A DNA stretch of 28,600 nt from Donghicola sp036139795 (GTDB lineage: Bacteria > Pseudomonadota > Alphaproteobacteria > Rhodobacterales > Rhodobacteraceae): positions 1 through 28,600 of the forward strand of contig JAYZYX010000081.1 in the NCBI GenBank assembly GCA_036139795.1, given 5' to 3'. How positions within the stretch are numbered: position 1 is the first letter of the stretch; each line of letters starts with the position of its first letter. Positions 1 to 7,291 of the stretch are shown here, piece after piece. Made by a program: the position numbers and the translations under genes. The notes beneath the pieces are model-generated. The model saw only the letters and a program-made list of their open reading frames with translations, had not been told where the DNA came from and made no database searches.

Positions 1-930
1 GTTCATCGTGACAATGCCGCTGTCCGCACGATCCGCGCCAAAAATCAAACGACATAGCTCGGTGCGGCCTGCGCCAACCAATCCACCCAGACCGACAATC
101 TCACCGGCGCGGACTGAAAGGCTCACATCACGCACGGCGGTACCTCGGGTCAGGTTCTGAACCTTCAAGACCTCATCCCCCGGACTGCGCGGCACGTCTT
201 CACCGAAGAGATCCGACAGCGCCCGACCCACCATCAACGAGATCATGCGATCAATCGTCAGCCCCTGCCGGTCAAGCGTGGCAACCGAAGCCCCATCTTT
301 CAACACCGTGACCCGATCCGAAATCTGCATGATCTCATCCAGACGGTGAGAGATATAGATGACCGCAACGCCCTTGGCCCGCAGATCGTCAATGATCGCC
401 AGCAGGCGCTGTGCGTCCTGTACGGGCAGCACGGCGGTCGGCTCATCAAACACCATCACGCGGGCGTTCTTGGACAGGGCCTTAGCGATTTCGACCACCT
501 GTTGGTGGGCCACAGACAGCGAGCCTGCCAGCGCATCGGGAGAAATATCAAAGCCCAGACTGTCCAGCAGCGCACGGGCGCGGCGGCGTAGATCAGGCCA
601 GCGGATCACGCCGGGCAATTGGCCCATGAAAATGTTCTCGGCCACAGTCAAATCACCTGCCAGCGCCATTTCCTGATGGATCACCACAATGCCACGGTCG
701 ATGGCTTCTTGCGGGCTGGCAAAGCGGATTTCACTGCCATCGATGGCAACCGTTCCGTGGGTTGGCACATGTTCGCCACCAAGCACGCGCATCAACGTGG
801 ATTTGCCCGCGCCGTTTTCGCCTACCAGCGCATGAACCTCTCCGGCCCGCAGATCGAAATCGACGCCTTGCAGCGCCTTAACCCCACCGAAATACTTGTG
901 GATACCGGTTAACCGAACCAGATCGCCCAT
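1..930 (-). CDS. Ribose-type sugar ABC transporter ATP-binding protein (partial, C-terminus outside window)
   Basis: This is the first 310 residues of an ATPase that powers CUT2-family (RbsA-like) sugar import at the inner face of the cytoplasmic membrane. I translated it from the ATG at 930, which follows a strong AGGAGG site. The first nucleotide-binding domain has a Walker A motif (GENGAGKST, about residues 37-45), a signature-like LSVAHQQ and a Walker B ending in FDEPTAVL. A second domain starts near residue 260 (VRDVSLSVRAGEIVGLGGLVGAGRT is partly visible), as expected for the two-domain RbsA/XylG/MglA family of about 500 residues. The normal Q in LSVAQQQ is H here, a minor variant. It lies 69 bp downstream of the matching binding-protein gene, with a hairpin between them. 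The permease gene is presumably just beyond the left edge. The substrate cannot be read from this part. Confidence 0.93.
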   Translation of the reverse strand, partial: MGDLVRLTGIHKYFGGVKALQGVDFDLRAGEVHALVGENGAGKSTLMRVLGGEHVPTHGTVAIDGSEIRFASPQEAIDRGIVVIHQEMALAGDLTVAENIFMGQLPGVIRWPDLRRRARALLDSLGFDISPDALAGSLSVAHQQVVEIAKALSKNARVMVFDEPTAVLPVQDAQRLLAIIDDLRAKGVAVIYISHRLDEIMQISDRVTVLKDGASVATLDRQGLTIDRMISLMVGRALSDLFGEDVPRSPGDEVLKVQNLTRGTAVRDVSLSVRAGEIVGLGGLVGAGRTELCRLIFGADRADSGIVTMN

Positions 931-957
931 CGCGTCCTCCTGTCTGGTCAAAGGGAT

Positions 958-985
958 GCGCCCGAACCCCGCAAGGTCCGGGCGC
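958..985 (-). other. Intercistronic hairpin between binding-protein and ATPase genes
   Basis: In the minus-strand transcript the arms 975-985 and 958-968 form an 11-bp GC-rich stem with one G-U pair and a 6-base loop. No T-run follows it, so it is not a standard terminator. Hairpins at this place in ABC operons commonly protect the upstream mRNA or partly stop transcription, giving more binding protein than ATPase. That role is inferred. Confidence 0.55.
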
Positions 986-999
986 CAGAGAGGAGGCGA

Positions 1000-1962
1000 T
1001 CAGAAGACCGCTTCGGGATTGTAGTACTGGTCAACGTTCTCTTGCGTGATCACAGCAGGCTCGGTGTAGGTGATTTTGGGAATGTCGGTCATGGTGCCGT
1101 CGATAACGCCCTTGGCGATATCCACTGCGGTCGCCGCAACCTGCGCCGGATTGTTCAGACCGGTGGCACCGTATTCGCCGGTCTTGATCAGCTCGAGCGC
1201 CTCTTTCTGGCCGTCAGCAGCCGCGACCAGCAGCACCTTATCCTCCAGACCCTGCGCCCGCAGAGCGTTGCGCGCCCCCAGCAGCATCGAGTCATTCTCG
1301 CCCAGAACCACATTCACGTCAGGATGGGCGGTCAGGATGTCTTCCATCGCGGTCAGGCCACCTTCGTTGCCCCAGCCGCCCCAGCCCTGGCCGACGATCT
1401 CATAAGACGCCTTGCCGCCGTTCTTCAGCTGACCCTCGATCAAGCCGGCCAGCACACCAAGACGGCGCTCTTGCCCAACTTCGTTGCCTTGGTCACCCGA
1501 CAGCAGCGCGATTTTCAGGTCCTGACCATCGGTCTCATCCGCCAGCCACTGACCTACCAACATGCCGTTGCGGGTGTTCGAGGACTGCACCAGCGTCACG
1601 ATGTTTGCTGATGCATCAATGCTGCTGTCGATCGCGATCACCGGCACGCCCGCATCTGCGGCAGCGTTCACGGCGCGGACAAGACCCTGACTGTCGCGCA
1701 CGTTGATGATCAGCGCGTCAACGCCCTGCGCCACCAGATCTTCGACGTCGGCCACCTGTTTGTTCAGGTCATTGCCCGCATCAGCAGAGATCGGGGTGCA
1801 GCCGATTTCCTCGGCCCGTTTACGGGCTGCCACGTCCTGCGCAGCAAAGTAAGGCGCGTCCAGCGTCTTCATCGAGATACCGATGGTGCAGCCTTCGGCG
1901 CTGGCAGCGGTTGCGCACAGGGTCGCGATCACCGCCGCGGCGGTGGTTTTCAAATGGTTCAT
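1000..1962 (-). CDS. Ribose-type periplasmic sugar-binding protein
   Basis: This 320-residue protein captures a sugar in the periplasm for the CUT2 transporter. It has a signal peptide with a hydrophobic core (residues 8-20) and a likely cleavage after ASA at residue 22. The mature start, CTIGISMKTLDAPYF, is typical of the RbsB/periplasmic-binding-protein-4 family, as are the later NVRDSQGLVRAVNAA and VPVIAIDSSID segments. A GGGAGG ribosome site lies 6 bases before the ATG at 1962. The gene sits upstream of its ATPase and downstream of a control region holding several GTAG-type inverted repeats. The ligand is unknown. The nearby kinase, isomerase and aldolase genes suggest a pentose, hexose or derivative rather than an amino acid. 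Family assignment is firm; specificity is open. Confidence 0.92.
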   Translation of the reverse strand: MNHLKTTAAAVIATLCATAASAEGCTIGISMKTLDAPYFAAQDVAARKRAEEIGCTPISADAGNDLNKQVADVEDLVAQGVDALIINVRDSQGLVRAVNAAADAGVPVIAIDSSIDASANIVTLVQSSNTRNGMLVGQWLADETDGQDLKIALLSGDQGNEVGQERRLGVLAGLIEGQLKNGGKASYEIVGQGWGGWGNEGGLTAMEDILTAHPDVNVVLGENDSMLLGARNALRAQGLEDKVLLVAAADGQKEALELIKTGEYGATGLNNPAQVAATAVDIAKGVIDGTMTDIPKITYTEPAVITQENVDQYYNPEAVF

Positions 1963-2150
1963 GATATCCTCCCGGTTTTTACTCCGAGGCGAGTCTTTGC
2001 TGCCTCGTGTTTTGTAGTTTTAATACGTAACTTTCAGACCGGTCAACTGGATTCCGCAGGTTTTTCTACAAAATCTGTAGTGAATTTCCGGAATTCACCC
2101 CCAGAAACCCCCAAATGCGGGAATGATTGGGTAATTTTACTACAAAACCG
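1963..2150 (-). promoter_or_regulatory. Promoter/operator region of the sugar transporter genes
   Basis: This 188-bp AT-rich region separates the regulator gene from the transporter genes. It contains GTAGTTTTAATAC (2014-2026), CTACA-N5-TGTAG (2066-2080) and GTAATTTTACTAC (2131-2143), plus the 19-bp inverted repeat GTGAATTTCCGGAATTCAC (2080-2098). The GTAG elements resemble HexR/RpiR-family operators (TGTArT-www-AyTACA type). Their repetition at 7033-7045 and 7198-7214 points to control by the adjacent RpiR-type regulator. The sequences are seen directly; binding is inferred. Confidence 0.6.
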
Positions 2151-3020
2151 TCAGGAGGCGCCGCGCAGCTTCGCCAGACCTTCCTTCATTCGCGCCACGC
2201 GATCGTGGTGGGCTGTCCCACGCCGCAGGCTGACGGCTGTGGACAGGATGTCGATCACCACAAGATGCGACAGACGCGAAACCGTCGGCGTGTAAAGGTC
2301 GGTGTTCTCCAGGGTCTCGACCAGCAGGACCAGATCGCAATGGGCGGCCAACGGGCTGCCTGCGTGGCCGGTGATTCCGATGGTGGCTGCCCCACGGGCC
2401 CGCGCCACCTCTGCCGCCTGCACAACCTCGCGGGTTTGACCGGTGTTCGAGATTGCAACCGCCACGTCACCCTCTCCCAGCATGTCGGCGGTCATATACA
2501 TCTGGTGGCTGTCCGAAGGCGCACCGCAGGGCACGCCGAACAGGGGGAATTTCTGCTGCGCATCCCGCGCCACGATACCCGATGCACCAAAGCCGAAAAA
2601 TTCGATCCGCTGTGCGCCCGCCAACACATCCACGGCAACGCCGATCTGCGCGGTATCCAGCTTGGACTGCGCCCAGTTCAGGTTCGAAAGGTTAAAGTCG
2701 AAGACCTTATTCACGATCGCACCCAGATCATCCTCGGCGGTGATCGCGGTATGCGAGGTGGTGCGGGCAAAGGCCAGACTACGCGCCAGCCTGACCCGCA
2801 GGTCGCGAAACCCTTCGCAGCCGATGGCAGTGCAGAACCGGATAACTGTCGGCTCGCTAACCTCGGCGGCTTTGGACAGGGTGGCCAGCGTCATACCAAC
2901 CACCTCTTCGGGGCGATCAAGGATCACCTCGGCCACGCGCCGGTCGGACTTGCGCAGGTCATCACGCAAGCGGACGATATCTTCTAGAAGGTTGTCATCC
3001 GGCGTGCGTGCGCTGTCCAT
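2151..3020 (-). CDS. RpiR/MurR-family transcriptional regulator
   Basis: This is a cytoplasmic DNA-binding regulator that senses a sugar phosphate. The N-terminal RpiR helix-turn-helix spans about residues 40-75 (MTLATLSKAAEVSEPTVIRF). A C-terminal SIS domain begins near residue 130, with the phosphosugar-binding features FFGFGASG and VAISNTGQTREV. I chose the ATG at 3020 (289 residues) because it has an AAAGG site 7 bases upstream. An in-frame ATG at 3053 would add 11 residues, overlap the preceding gene and lacks a properly spaced site. It is the last gene of the minus-strand catabolic operon and lies next to the transporter promoter. Probable targets are the repeats at 1963-2150 and 7012-7291. 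The inducer is likely the phosphorylated sugar made by the kinase at 7292, which is an inference. Confidence 0.9.
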   Translation of the reverse strand: MDSARTPDDNLLEDIVRLRDDLRKSDRRVAEVILDRPEEVVGMTLATLSKAAEVSEPTVIRFCTAIGCEGFRDLRVRLARSLAFARTTSHTAITAEDDLGAIVNKVFDFNLSNLNWAQSKLDTAQIGVAVDVLAGAQRIEFFGFGASGIVARDAQQKFPLFGVPCGAPSDSHQMYMTADMLGEGDVAVAISNTGQTREVVQAAEVARARGAATIGITGHAGSPLAAHCDLVLLVETLENTDLYTPTVSRLSHLVVIDILSTAVSLRRGTAHHDRVARMKEGLAKLRGAS

Positions 3021-3031
3021 GGATCGGCCTT

Positions 3032-3850
3032 TCAGGTCTTGATGGACAGGCATTCTCCGGCGGTGGGTCGGATGATCAGCGGGAACTCTGACCCAAGTGC
3101 CGCCGCGTCGATGACGTCCGGGTCTACGGTATTGAAGGCGAACATACCGAAATGATGCGGGATCAGAAAGGGGCTGTGCTGCGCCAATTCAATGGCCTCG
3201 GGCAGATGGAAATTCCCCGGAATTCCAAAGGCCGCACGCTGCGCATCGCGCCCGTTGACCGGCAGCAGGCAGATATCCGGCGCAAAGTCCCTGACCCGCT
3301 GCGCCAACCCGTCAAACGGAATGCTGTCACCCGAATGGTAAAGGCGCAGAGCAGGCGCGGCGATCCCGTAGCCCAGAAACCGGTGATGGCCCGCATCGTC
3401 ACGCTCCAGCGCCTCGTGAGCGGCAGGAAACACTGTCAGCGCCAGATCAGGCAGTGGCTTCAGGTCTTGGTCGGCATCCACAAGGATCAGCCGCGCCTCT
3501 GCACCAATCCGCGTCCGCGCCAATTCGGCGCAGGCGGCTGGCACCACGAAAGGCACATCGGGAAAGCGCCGGTGCAGCGGCCCCAGCGTGTCAGGATCAA
3601 GGTGATCTGTATGACCATGCGTGACCAGTACAAGATCGGGGCGCGGCAAGTCCGCAACCGTCAGAGGCGGCGGCATCATGCGGCGATGATCATTCAGCTT
3701 GCCCCGATATTTCACCGCAAGACTGTCAGACAGATAGGGGTCGATCAGCAGCCGATGGCGGCCGGTCTCGATCCAGAAACCGGCCTGCCCCAGCCAGAAA
3801 AGGCCGGGCTGACCAACCTTTGGCAGCCCTATCGTGCGCTCAATCCGCAT
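3032..3850 (-). CDS. UlaG-like metallo-beta-lactamase-fold hydrolase
   Basis: This 272-residue cytoplasmic enzyme of the metallo-beta-lactamase fold has the metal motif HGHTDH (H78, H80, D82, H83). Further ligands fit H145 (PAAHE), D175 (HSGDS) and the HH pair at 232-233 (PHHFGMF). The overall pattern resembles the UlaG (L-ascorbate-6-phosphate lactonase) group of metal-dependent hydrolases. In a sugar operon the most likely job is opening a sugar lactone or phospho-lactone, but this group is broad and the substrate is unproven. It overlaps the end of the preceding dehydrogenase gene by 11 bp and is followed by the regulator after 11 bp, so it is translationally coupled. A GAGG site lies rather far (about 12 bases) before the ATG, which fits coupling. 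Confidence 0.85.
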   Translation of the reverse strand: MRIERTIGLPKVGQPGLFWLGQAGFWIETGRHRLLIDPYLSDSLAVKYRGKLNDHRRMMPPPLTVADLPRPDLVLVTHGHTDHLDPDTLGPLHRRFPDVPFVVPAACAELARTRIGAEARLILVDADQDLKPLPDLALTVFPAAHEALERDDAGHHRFLGYGIAAPALRLYHSGDSIPFDGLAQRVRDFAPDICLLPVNGRDAQRAAFGIPGNFHLPEAIELAQHSPFLIPHHFGMFAFNTVDPDVIDAAALGSEFPLIIRPTAGECLSIKT

Positions 3851-4775
3851 GGGCCAGCAGAACCTCTAGCAGGTTCGCAACAGCGCGGCGCGTTGAACGC
3901 TCGACCGAGGCGCCGGTAAACCCGCCAATGTGGGTCGTGGTCACCACGCGCCCGTGGCGCAAGAGGGCCGACGGCTCTGGCGGTTCGGCGTGAAAGACGT
4001 CGGTGGCGTAGGTGCCCACCTGCCCCGCATCCAGCGCCGCCAGCATGGCAGCATCCTCAACCAGACCCGCCCGCGCGGTGTTCACCACCACACAGCCCTG
4101 CGCTAGCAACGACAGCGCCTTTGCGTCCAGCAAGGGACTGCCGTCCGCAGGTAGCGGGGCGTGCAGGCTCAGAACCTGCGCGCCGCGAAGGGCGTCATCA
4201 AACCCCACCCGCTCAAAGCCTTGATGGACGATGCGATCTTCGGGCGCGAAGGGATCAAAGCCCTGCACCCGCGCCCCGAGGGACAAGCACATCTCGGCAA
4301 AGCTGGCACCGATAGCGCCCAGACCGATAACCCCGATGCGCGCGCCACGAATTTCCGCGCCCACTCGGCGTGGCCATGCCCCGCCTTGCAAGCCTGCATG
4401 GGTTGGCACGATGTCCCGCAAACCGGCAAGCGCCAGCGTCAGCGCCAGTTCGGCTACACCGCGGGCATTGGTGCCCTCGGCCCGCTTGACCGCAATACCG
4501 CGCTGCGCAAGGCAGGCCATCGGCAGGTTATCCACCCCCGTCCCGTTGCGCGAAATCACCCGCAGGTCCGATGCTGCTGCGATCGCCGCCTCAGACACAG
4601 GCTCGACCCCTGCCAGCCAGCCGGCGCAGCCCGGCAGGGCCGCGATCAGGTCAGCCTCGGACGGGGTCGCGCCCGGCGTGGGCATCACCAGATCAAAGCC
4701 CGCATCCCGCAAGGGCTGCAATGCCGGATGACTGCCCGAGGACAACGAGCGGGGCGTGATCAGAATGCGCATCAT
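3840..4775 (-). CDS. D-isomer-specific 2-hydroxyacid dehydrogenase (phosphoglycerate dehydrogenase family)
   Basis: This 311-residue NAD(P)-dependent dehydrogenase interconverts a 2-hydroxyacid and a 2-keto acid. The Rossmann motif GLGAIG is at residues 151-156. The family's catalytic Arg (R235 in NTARAG), Glu (E264 in FHAEPPEPS) and His (H282 in THIGG) are all present. The length matches the short GhrB/SerA-like group without an ACT domain, so it is unlikely to be the serine-biosynthetic enzyme. Its ATG at 4775 overlaps the TGA of the upstream gene by 4 bp. A second in-frame ATG at 4772 is also possible. In this operon it may oxidise or reduce an aldonate, 2-ketoaldonate or glyoxylate-like intermediate; the substrate is not known. 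Confidence 0.9.
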   Translation of the reverse strand: MMRILITPRSLSSGSHPALQPLRDAGFDLVMPTPGATPSEADLIAALPGCAGWLAGVEPVSEAAIAAASDLRVISRNGTGVDNLPMACLAQRGIAVKRAEGTNARGVAELALTLALAGLRDIVPTHAGLQGGAWPRRVGAEIRGARIGVIGLGAIGASFAEMCLSLGARVQGFDPFAPEDRIVHQGFERVGFDDALRGAQVLSLHAPLPADGSPLLDAKALSLLAQGCVVVNTARAGLVEDAAMLAALDAGQVGTYATDVFHAEPPEPSALLRHGRVVTTTHIGGFTGASVERSTRRAVANLLEVLLAHAD

Positions 4776-5737
4776 GCCACCTCTGTCACTCGTCCGGTCG
4801 CCTCGGCGGCGATACGGCTGATGGCATCGAATTCGGGGCCGGAGGTCGGGATCACAATGTCAAAGACCTCGGCGATGACCTGCGTCCATCCATGAATAAA
4901 GTAGGTCCAGCCGTCTTCGATTTGCAGATCACGGGCCTGTTGCTGCGCCCGCGCCTGATCCAGAAAGACCAGATCGCCGCGGTAGTTCAGCTCCCACACG
5001 ATACCGCGCTGAGGGAAACGGCCATCAAAGCTGAGGGGCGAGCCTGGCGCATCCTTGCCCAAACCCGTCGCATTGATCACAACCGAGCCCGCCTTCAGCC
5101 CTTGCATCACCGCATCATTGTCGGCGGCCCTCTCTGCCACCACGTAGTCGCAGGGAATATCACAGCCCATTTGCTGGTGAATATCGCGGATATGGTCAAG
5201 GCGCGGCTGCGAGCGGTTGGTGATCACCATCCGCGCAGGCCGGTTTGCCCCACGTGACGCTTGCGCCAGATGCCATGTCAGCGCGATGGTCGATCCGCCC
5301 GCCCCCATAGACAACAGCTCTGCCCCCGTATCGGCAAAGTGGTTTGCGGGCAAAAACCCATCCAACGCCAGACCGGACGAGATCGGATCCTTGGCATGAC
5401 AGATCAGCCGCCCGTCCCGTTTTGACAGGCAAGAGGTCTCTGCCATCAGGGCCGCATGGGGGTCTATTTCGTCAAACATATCGCGACAGGCGGCAAAGAG
5501 GTCCAGCTTGTGCGTTGTCACCAGCGCCCCGTAGCTTAGCGGGTCCTCCTTCAGAAAGCGCACTACAGCGCGGTAGTTTTCCACGGTATCATGGGGTTTC
5601 AGGTCAATCCCCTTGATCTGCACATCGCCAAGACCAAGATGCGCGGCCCACTGGGGAAAAACTCGCATGATGGACGAGGCCCCTGTGGTCACACCGATAA
5701 AATAAAAGGTCGGTCGGGTTGCGGGCTGAAGGATCAT
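4772..5737 (-). CDS. Shikimate dehydrogenase-like oxidoreductase
   Basis: This 321-residue protein is laid out like shikimate/quinate dehydrogenase. An N-terminal substrate domain carries the catalytic-type lysine in VTTHK (K77, compare NVTIPHK). An aspartate in AKDPISSG (D117) stands where AroE has GxNTD. A nucleotide-binding GAGGS follows at 145-149, then NATGLG at 222-227. It departs strongly from true AroE in the substrate-binding start and around NTD, so the substrate is probably not shikimate. I chose the ATG at 5737: it has AGGAGCAAGG upstream and overlaps the aldolase TGA by 4 bp. A longer reading frame to 5839 only runs through the aldolase gene. The operon suggests oxidation or reduction of a polyol, cyclitol or sugar acid, which is inference. 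Confidence 0.78.
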   Translation of the reverse strand: MILQPATRPTFYFIGVTTGASSIMRVFPQWAAHLGLGDVQIKGIDLKPHDTVENYRAVVRFLKEDPLSYGALVTTHKLDLFAACRDMFDEIDPHAALMAETSCLSKRDGRLICHAKDPISSGLALDGFLPANHFADTGAELLSMGAGGSTIALTWHLAQASRGANRPARMVITNRSQPRLDHIRDIHQQMGCDIPCDYVVAERAADNDAVMQGLKAGSVVINATGLGKDAPGSPLSFDGRFPQRGIVWELNYRGDLVFLDQARAQQQARDLQIEDGWTYFIHGWTQVIAEVFDIVIPTSGPEFDAISRIAAEATGRVTEVA

Positions 5738-6381
5738 ACCTTGCTCCTGGTGTCTTTGACGCGGGCGACGGCCTCGGCGGCATTGCGGGTGATCTGGGAC
5801 CAGTTTCCGGCAGCAATATCGGCGCGGGTGGCAATCCATGTACCGCCCACAGCGCGGACCTGCGGCAGGGCAAGCCAGTCGGGCAGATTGTCCAGCGTGA
5901 CGCCGCCGGTGGGGTTAAAGCCGATGCCGGTGTGGGCGTAGGGGGCTGCGATATTCTTCAGCATATTCGGGCCACCGGCGGGCATCGCCGGAAAGAACTT
6001 TACCATCGCGCAGTCGTGGCGCAGGGCCAGTTGCAGCTCTGACGGGGTCATGATGCCAGGCGCGAACGGCAGACCGATGTGCTGTGCATGGGCCAGCACA
6101 GCCCCGTCAATCCCCGGAGAGAGGGCGAACTTTGCCCCCGCCTCCCGCGCCGCGTCCGCCTGCGCTTCGGTCAAGACAGTGCCTGCCCCGACGATCATCT
6201 GGGGCCGGTTTGCGGCGATCTGCGCGATGACGGCGCGGGCTGCCTCGGTGCGGAAGGTGATCTCCGCAACGGGCAAACCCCCTTCGATCAGGGCATCTGC
6301 CAGCGGCAGGGCCTGATCCGCATCATCGATGGCGATGACAGGAACAACGCCGTATTCGGAAAGAGTGTCAAAGACGGTCAT
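5734..6381 (-). CDS. eda: 2-dehydro-3-deoxy-phosphogluconate-type aldolase (Eda family)
   Basis: This 215-residue class I aldolase splits a 2-keto-3-deoxy sugar-acid phosphate into pyruvate and an aldehyde phosphate. The family's catalytic residues are visible: Glu40 in AEITFRT, Arg44, and the Schiff-base Lys128 in MVKFFPA. The phosphate-binding FNPTGG follows at about 155-160. The length equals E. coli Eda (about 213 residues). A GAGGGA site precedes the ATG at 6381. The next gene overlaps it by 4 bp. No Edd-type dehydratase is in the window, so its partner enzyme is elsewhere or the substrate differs from classical KDPG (for example KDPGal or a related acid). The symbol reflects the family, not a proven substrate. 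Confidence 0.9.
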   Translation of the reverse strand: MTVFDTLSEYGVVPVIAIDDADQALPLADALIEGGLPVAEITFRTEAARAVIAQIAANRPQMIVGAGTVLTEAQADAAREAGAKFALSPGIDGAVLAHAQHIGLPFAPGIMTPSELQLALRHDCAMVKFFPAMPAGGPNMLKNIAAPYAHTGIGFNPTGGVTLDNLPDWLALPQVRAVGGTWIATRADIAAGNWSQITRNAAEAVARVKDTRSKV

Positions 6382-6390
6382 AGCATTCCC

Positions 6391-7011
6391 TCAAGCTGCG
6401 GTCGCAAGAACGGCGTCGATTTCAGCACGCGAACGGGGGCGATAGGCGGTATTTTCCACCGCTTTCCAACCCGCCCCGTCCGCGACGATGCGCGTCGCCA
6501 TGCCGCCGGACCGTTCAATAATGCCGTAGTCCTGACCACTGTCGCAGGGGTAGCAGAAGCTCATGACCAAGGGCGTATCCCCCGTATTGACCGAGCGGTG
6601 AATCCACATGGGCGGCACATAAACCAGAACGCGGGGACGGATTTCCAGAATCTGTGTTTCGCCTTCGGGGCTTTCCATCAGCATCAGACCTTCGCCGCTT
6701 TCGCCATAGTAGGTCTCGGGCCGGTTGGCGGTGGCGTGGATATGACCGCGGGTCATGAAAAACTCGCGCCCGATGCGCCCCGGCTGCATCCACGTTGTCC
6801 CGAAGATCAGATCGCCTGCGGCCTGCTGCGGTCGCGCTTCATGAACGGTGTAGACGATGCGGGCCGGATCTTCGGCGGCAAAAGCCTCAAAGGCGGCGTC
6901 ATCCTCATAAAGACCCGCAAGATCGGCGATGCGCTTTTCATACCGGCCTGTGGCCGCGCTCATGTGACCGCTGTCAGGGTCAATAACATGGGCTGTCGGG
7001 GTTTGATGCAT
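6391..7011 (-). CDS. Cupin-type (archaeal-type) glucose-6-phosphate isomerase family protein
   Basis: This 206-residue metal-dependent cupin is of the phosphoglucose isomerase type first known from Archaea (Pyrococcus/Thermococcus cPGI). It is unrelated to the usual 550-residue Pgi. The metal-site pattern is seen as H90 and H92 (TRGHIH), E99 (RPETYY) and H138 (PPMWIHRSVN), followed by the typical GESGEGLML stretch. It would isomerise an aldose phosphate and ketose phosphate, such as glucose 6-phosphate and fructose 6-phosphate or an analogue. It is the first gene of the minus-strand operon, with an AGAGG site before the ATG at 7011. A perfect GTAGTT-T-AACTAC palindrome lies 21 bp upstream. 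Its place in a dedicated sugar cluster suggests a specialised rather than housekeeping substrate. Confidence 0.86.
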   Translation of the reverse strand: MHQTPTAHVIDPDSGHMSAATGRYEKRIADLAGLYEDDAAFEAFAAEDPARIVYTVHEARPQQAAGDLIFGTTWMQPGRIGREFFMTRGHIHATANRPETYYGESGEGLMLMESPEGETQILEIRPRVLVYVPPMWIHRSVNTGDTPLVMSFCYPCDSGQDYGIIERSGGMATRIVADGAGWKAVENTAYRPRSRAEIDAVLATAA

Positions 7012-7032
7012 CTGTGACCTCTTGATGGAAAT

Positions 7033-7045
7033 GTAGTTTAACTAC
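7033..7045. promoter_or_regulatory. Candidate RpiR-type operator, GTAGTT-T-AACTAC
   Basis: This perfect inverted repeat with a single central base closely matches the TGTArT-www-AyTACA style of HexR/RpiR-family operators. It is likely to overlap the transcription start of the minus-strand operon. Binding by the regulator encoded at 2151-3020 is inferred from the shared motif upstream of the binding-protein gene. Confidence 0.6.
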
Positions 7046-7197
7046 CTTTTTACTACGGCATCATGATTTGACTGGCAAGCGGCATCTGGGGTGGAATTTC
7101 CTGAAAATCCCATATGGACTACTGAATTAACCCCTCAAACAAGCACTTAAGTCAGCCACAGTAAGCGCCGCGCCGCTGAAAGCGCCCCAATACTTAT

Positions 7198-7214
7198 AAG
7201 TAGTTTTTCTACTT
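7198..7214. promoter_or_regulatory. Candidate RpiR-type operator, AAGTAG-N5-CTACTT
   Basis: Perfect 6-bp arms flank five T residues, sharing the GTAG/CTAC half-sites of the element at 7033. It overlaps the palindrome TACTTATAAGTA (7191-7202). It lies upstream of the kinase gene and may control the plus-strand operon. Confidence 0.5.
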
Positions 7215-7291
7215 TTGCCCTTGCTCAGACCCGCCACCAGAGGCACTCTGCCAGAAGAACGAGAATCACCGGCGGTGACGGAGGAGACATC

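Larger units (their letters stand above)
7012..7291. promoter_or_regulatory. Divergent promoter/operator region between isomerase and kinase genes
   Basis: This AT-rich 280-bp region lies between divergent operons. It holds the palindrome GTAGTTTAACTAC (7033-7045), the inverted repeat AAGTAG-TTTTT-CTACTT (7198-7214), an overlapping palindrome TACTTATAAGTA (7191-7202) and an imperfect 21-bp palindrome centred on 7102. The first site lies 21 bp before the isomerase start and the second about 78 bp before the kinase start, positions suited to repressing both operons. No protein-coding gene is evident inside it. Confidence 0.65.

Noticed and set aside
2127..2987. Plus-strand open frame (286 codons) opposite the RpiR-type regulator
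   Set aside because: It is the mirror of a clear HTH-SIS gene, without a ribosome site or family features.
3201..3232. GGAATTCC-type palindromes near 3210-3227
   Set aside because: They lie within the coding sequence of the metallo-hydrolase and are explained by codons; no regulatory role is supported.
5738..5839. N-terminal extension of the shikimate-dehydrogenase-like protein
   Set aside because: The extra 34 residues are Arg/Cys-rich out-of-frame reading of the aldolase gene; the start at 5737 has a good ribosome site and a 4-bp overlap.
6079..7017. Plus-strand open frame (312 codons) opposite the isomerase and aldolase
   Set aside because: It runs across two coupled minus-strand genes with diagnostic active-site residues; the plus frame has none.
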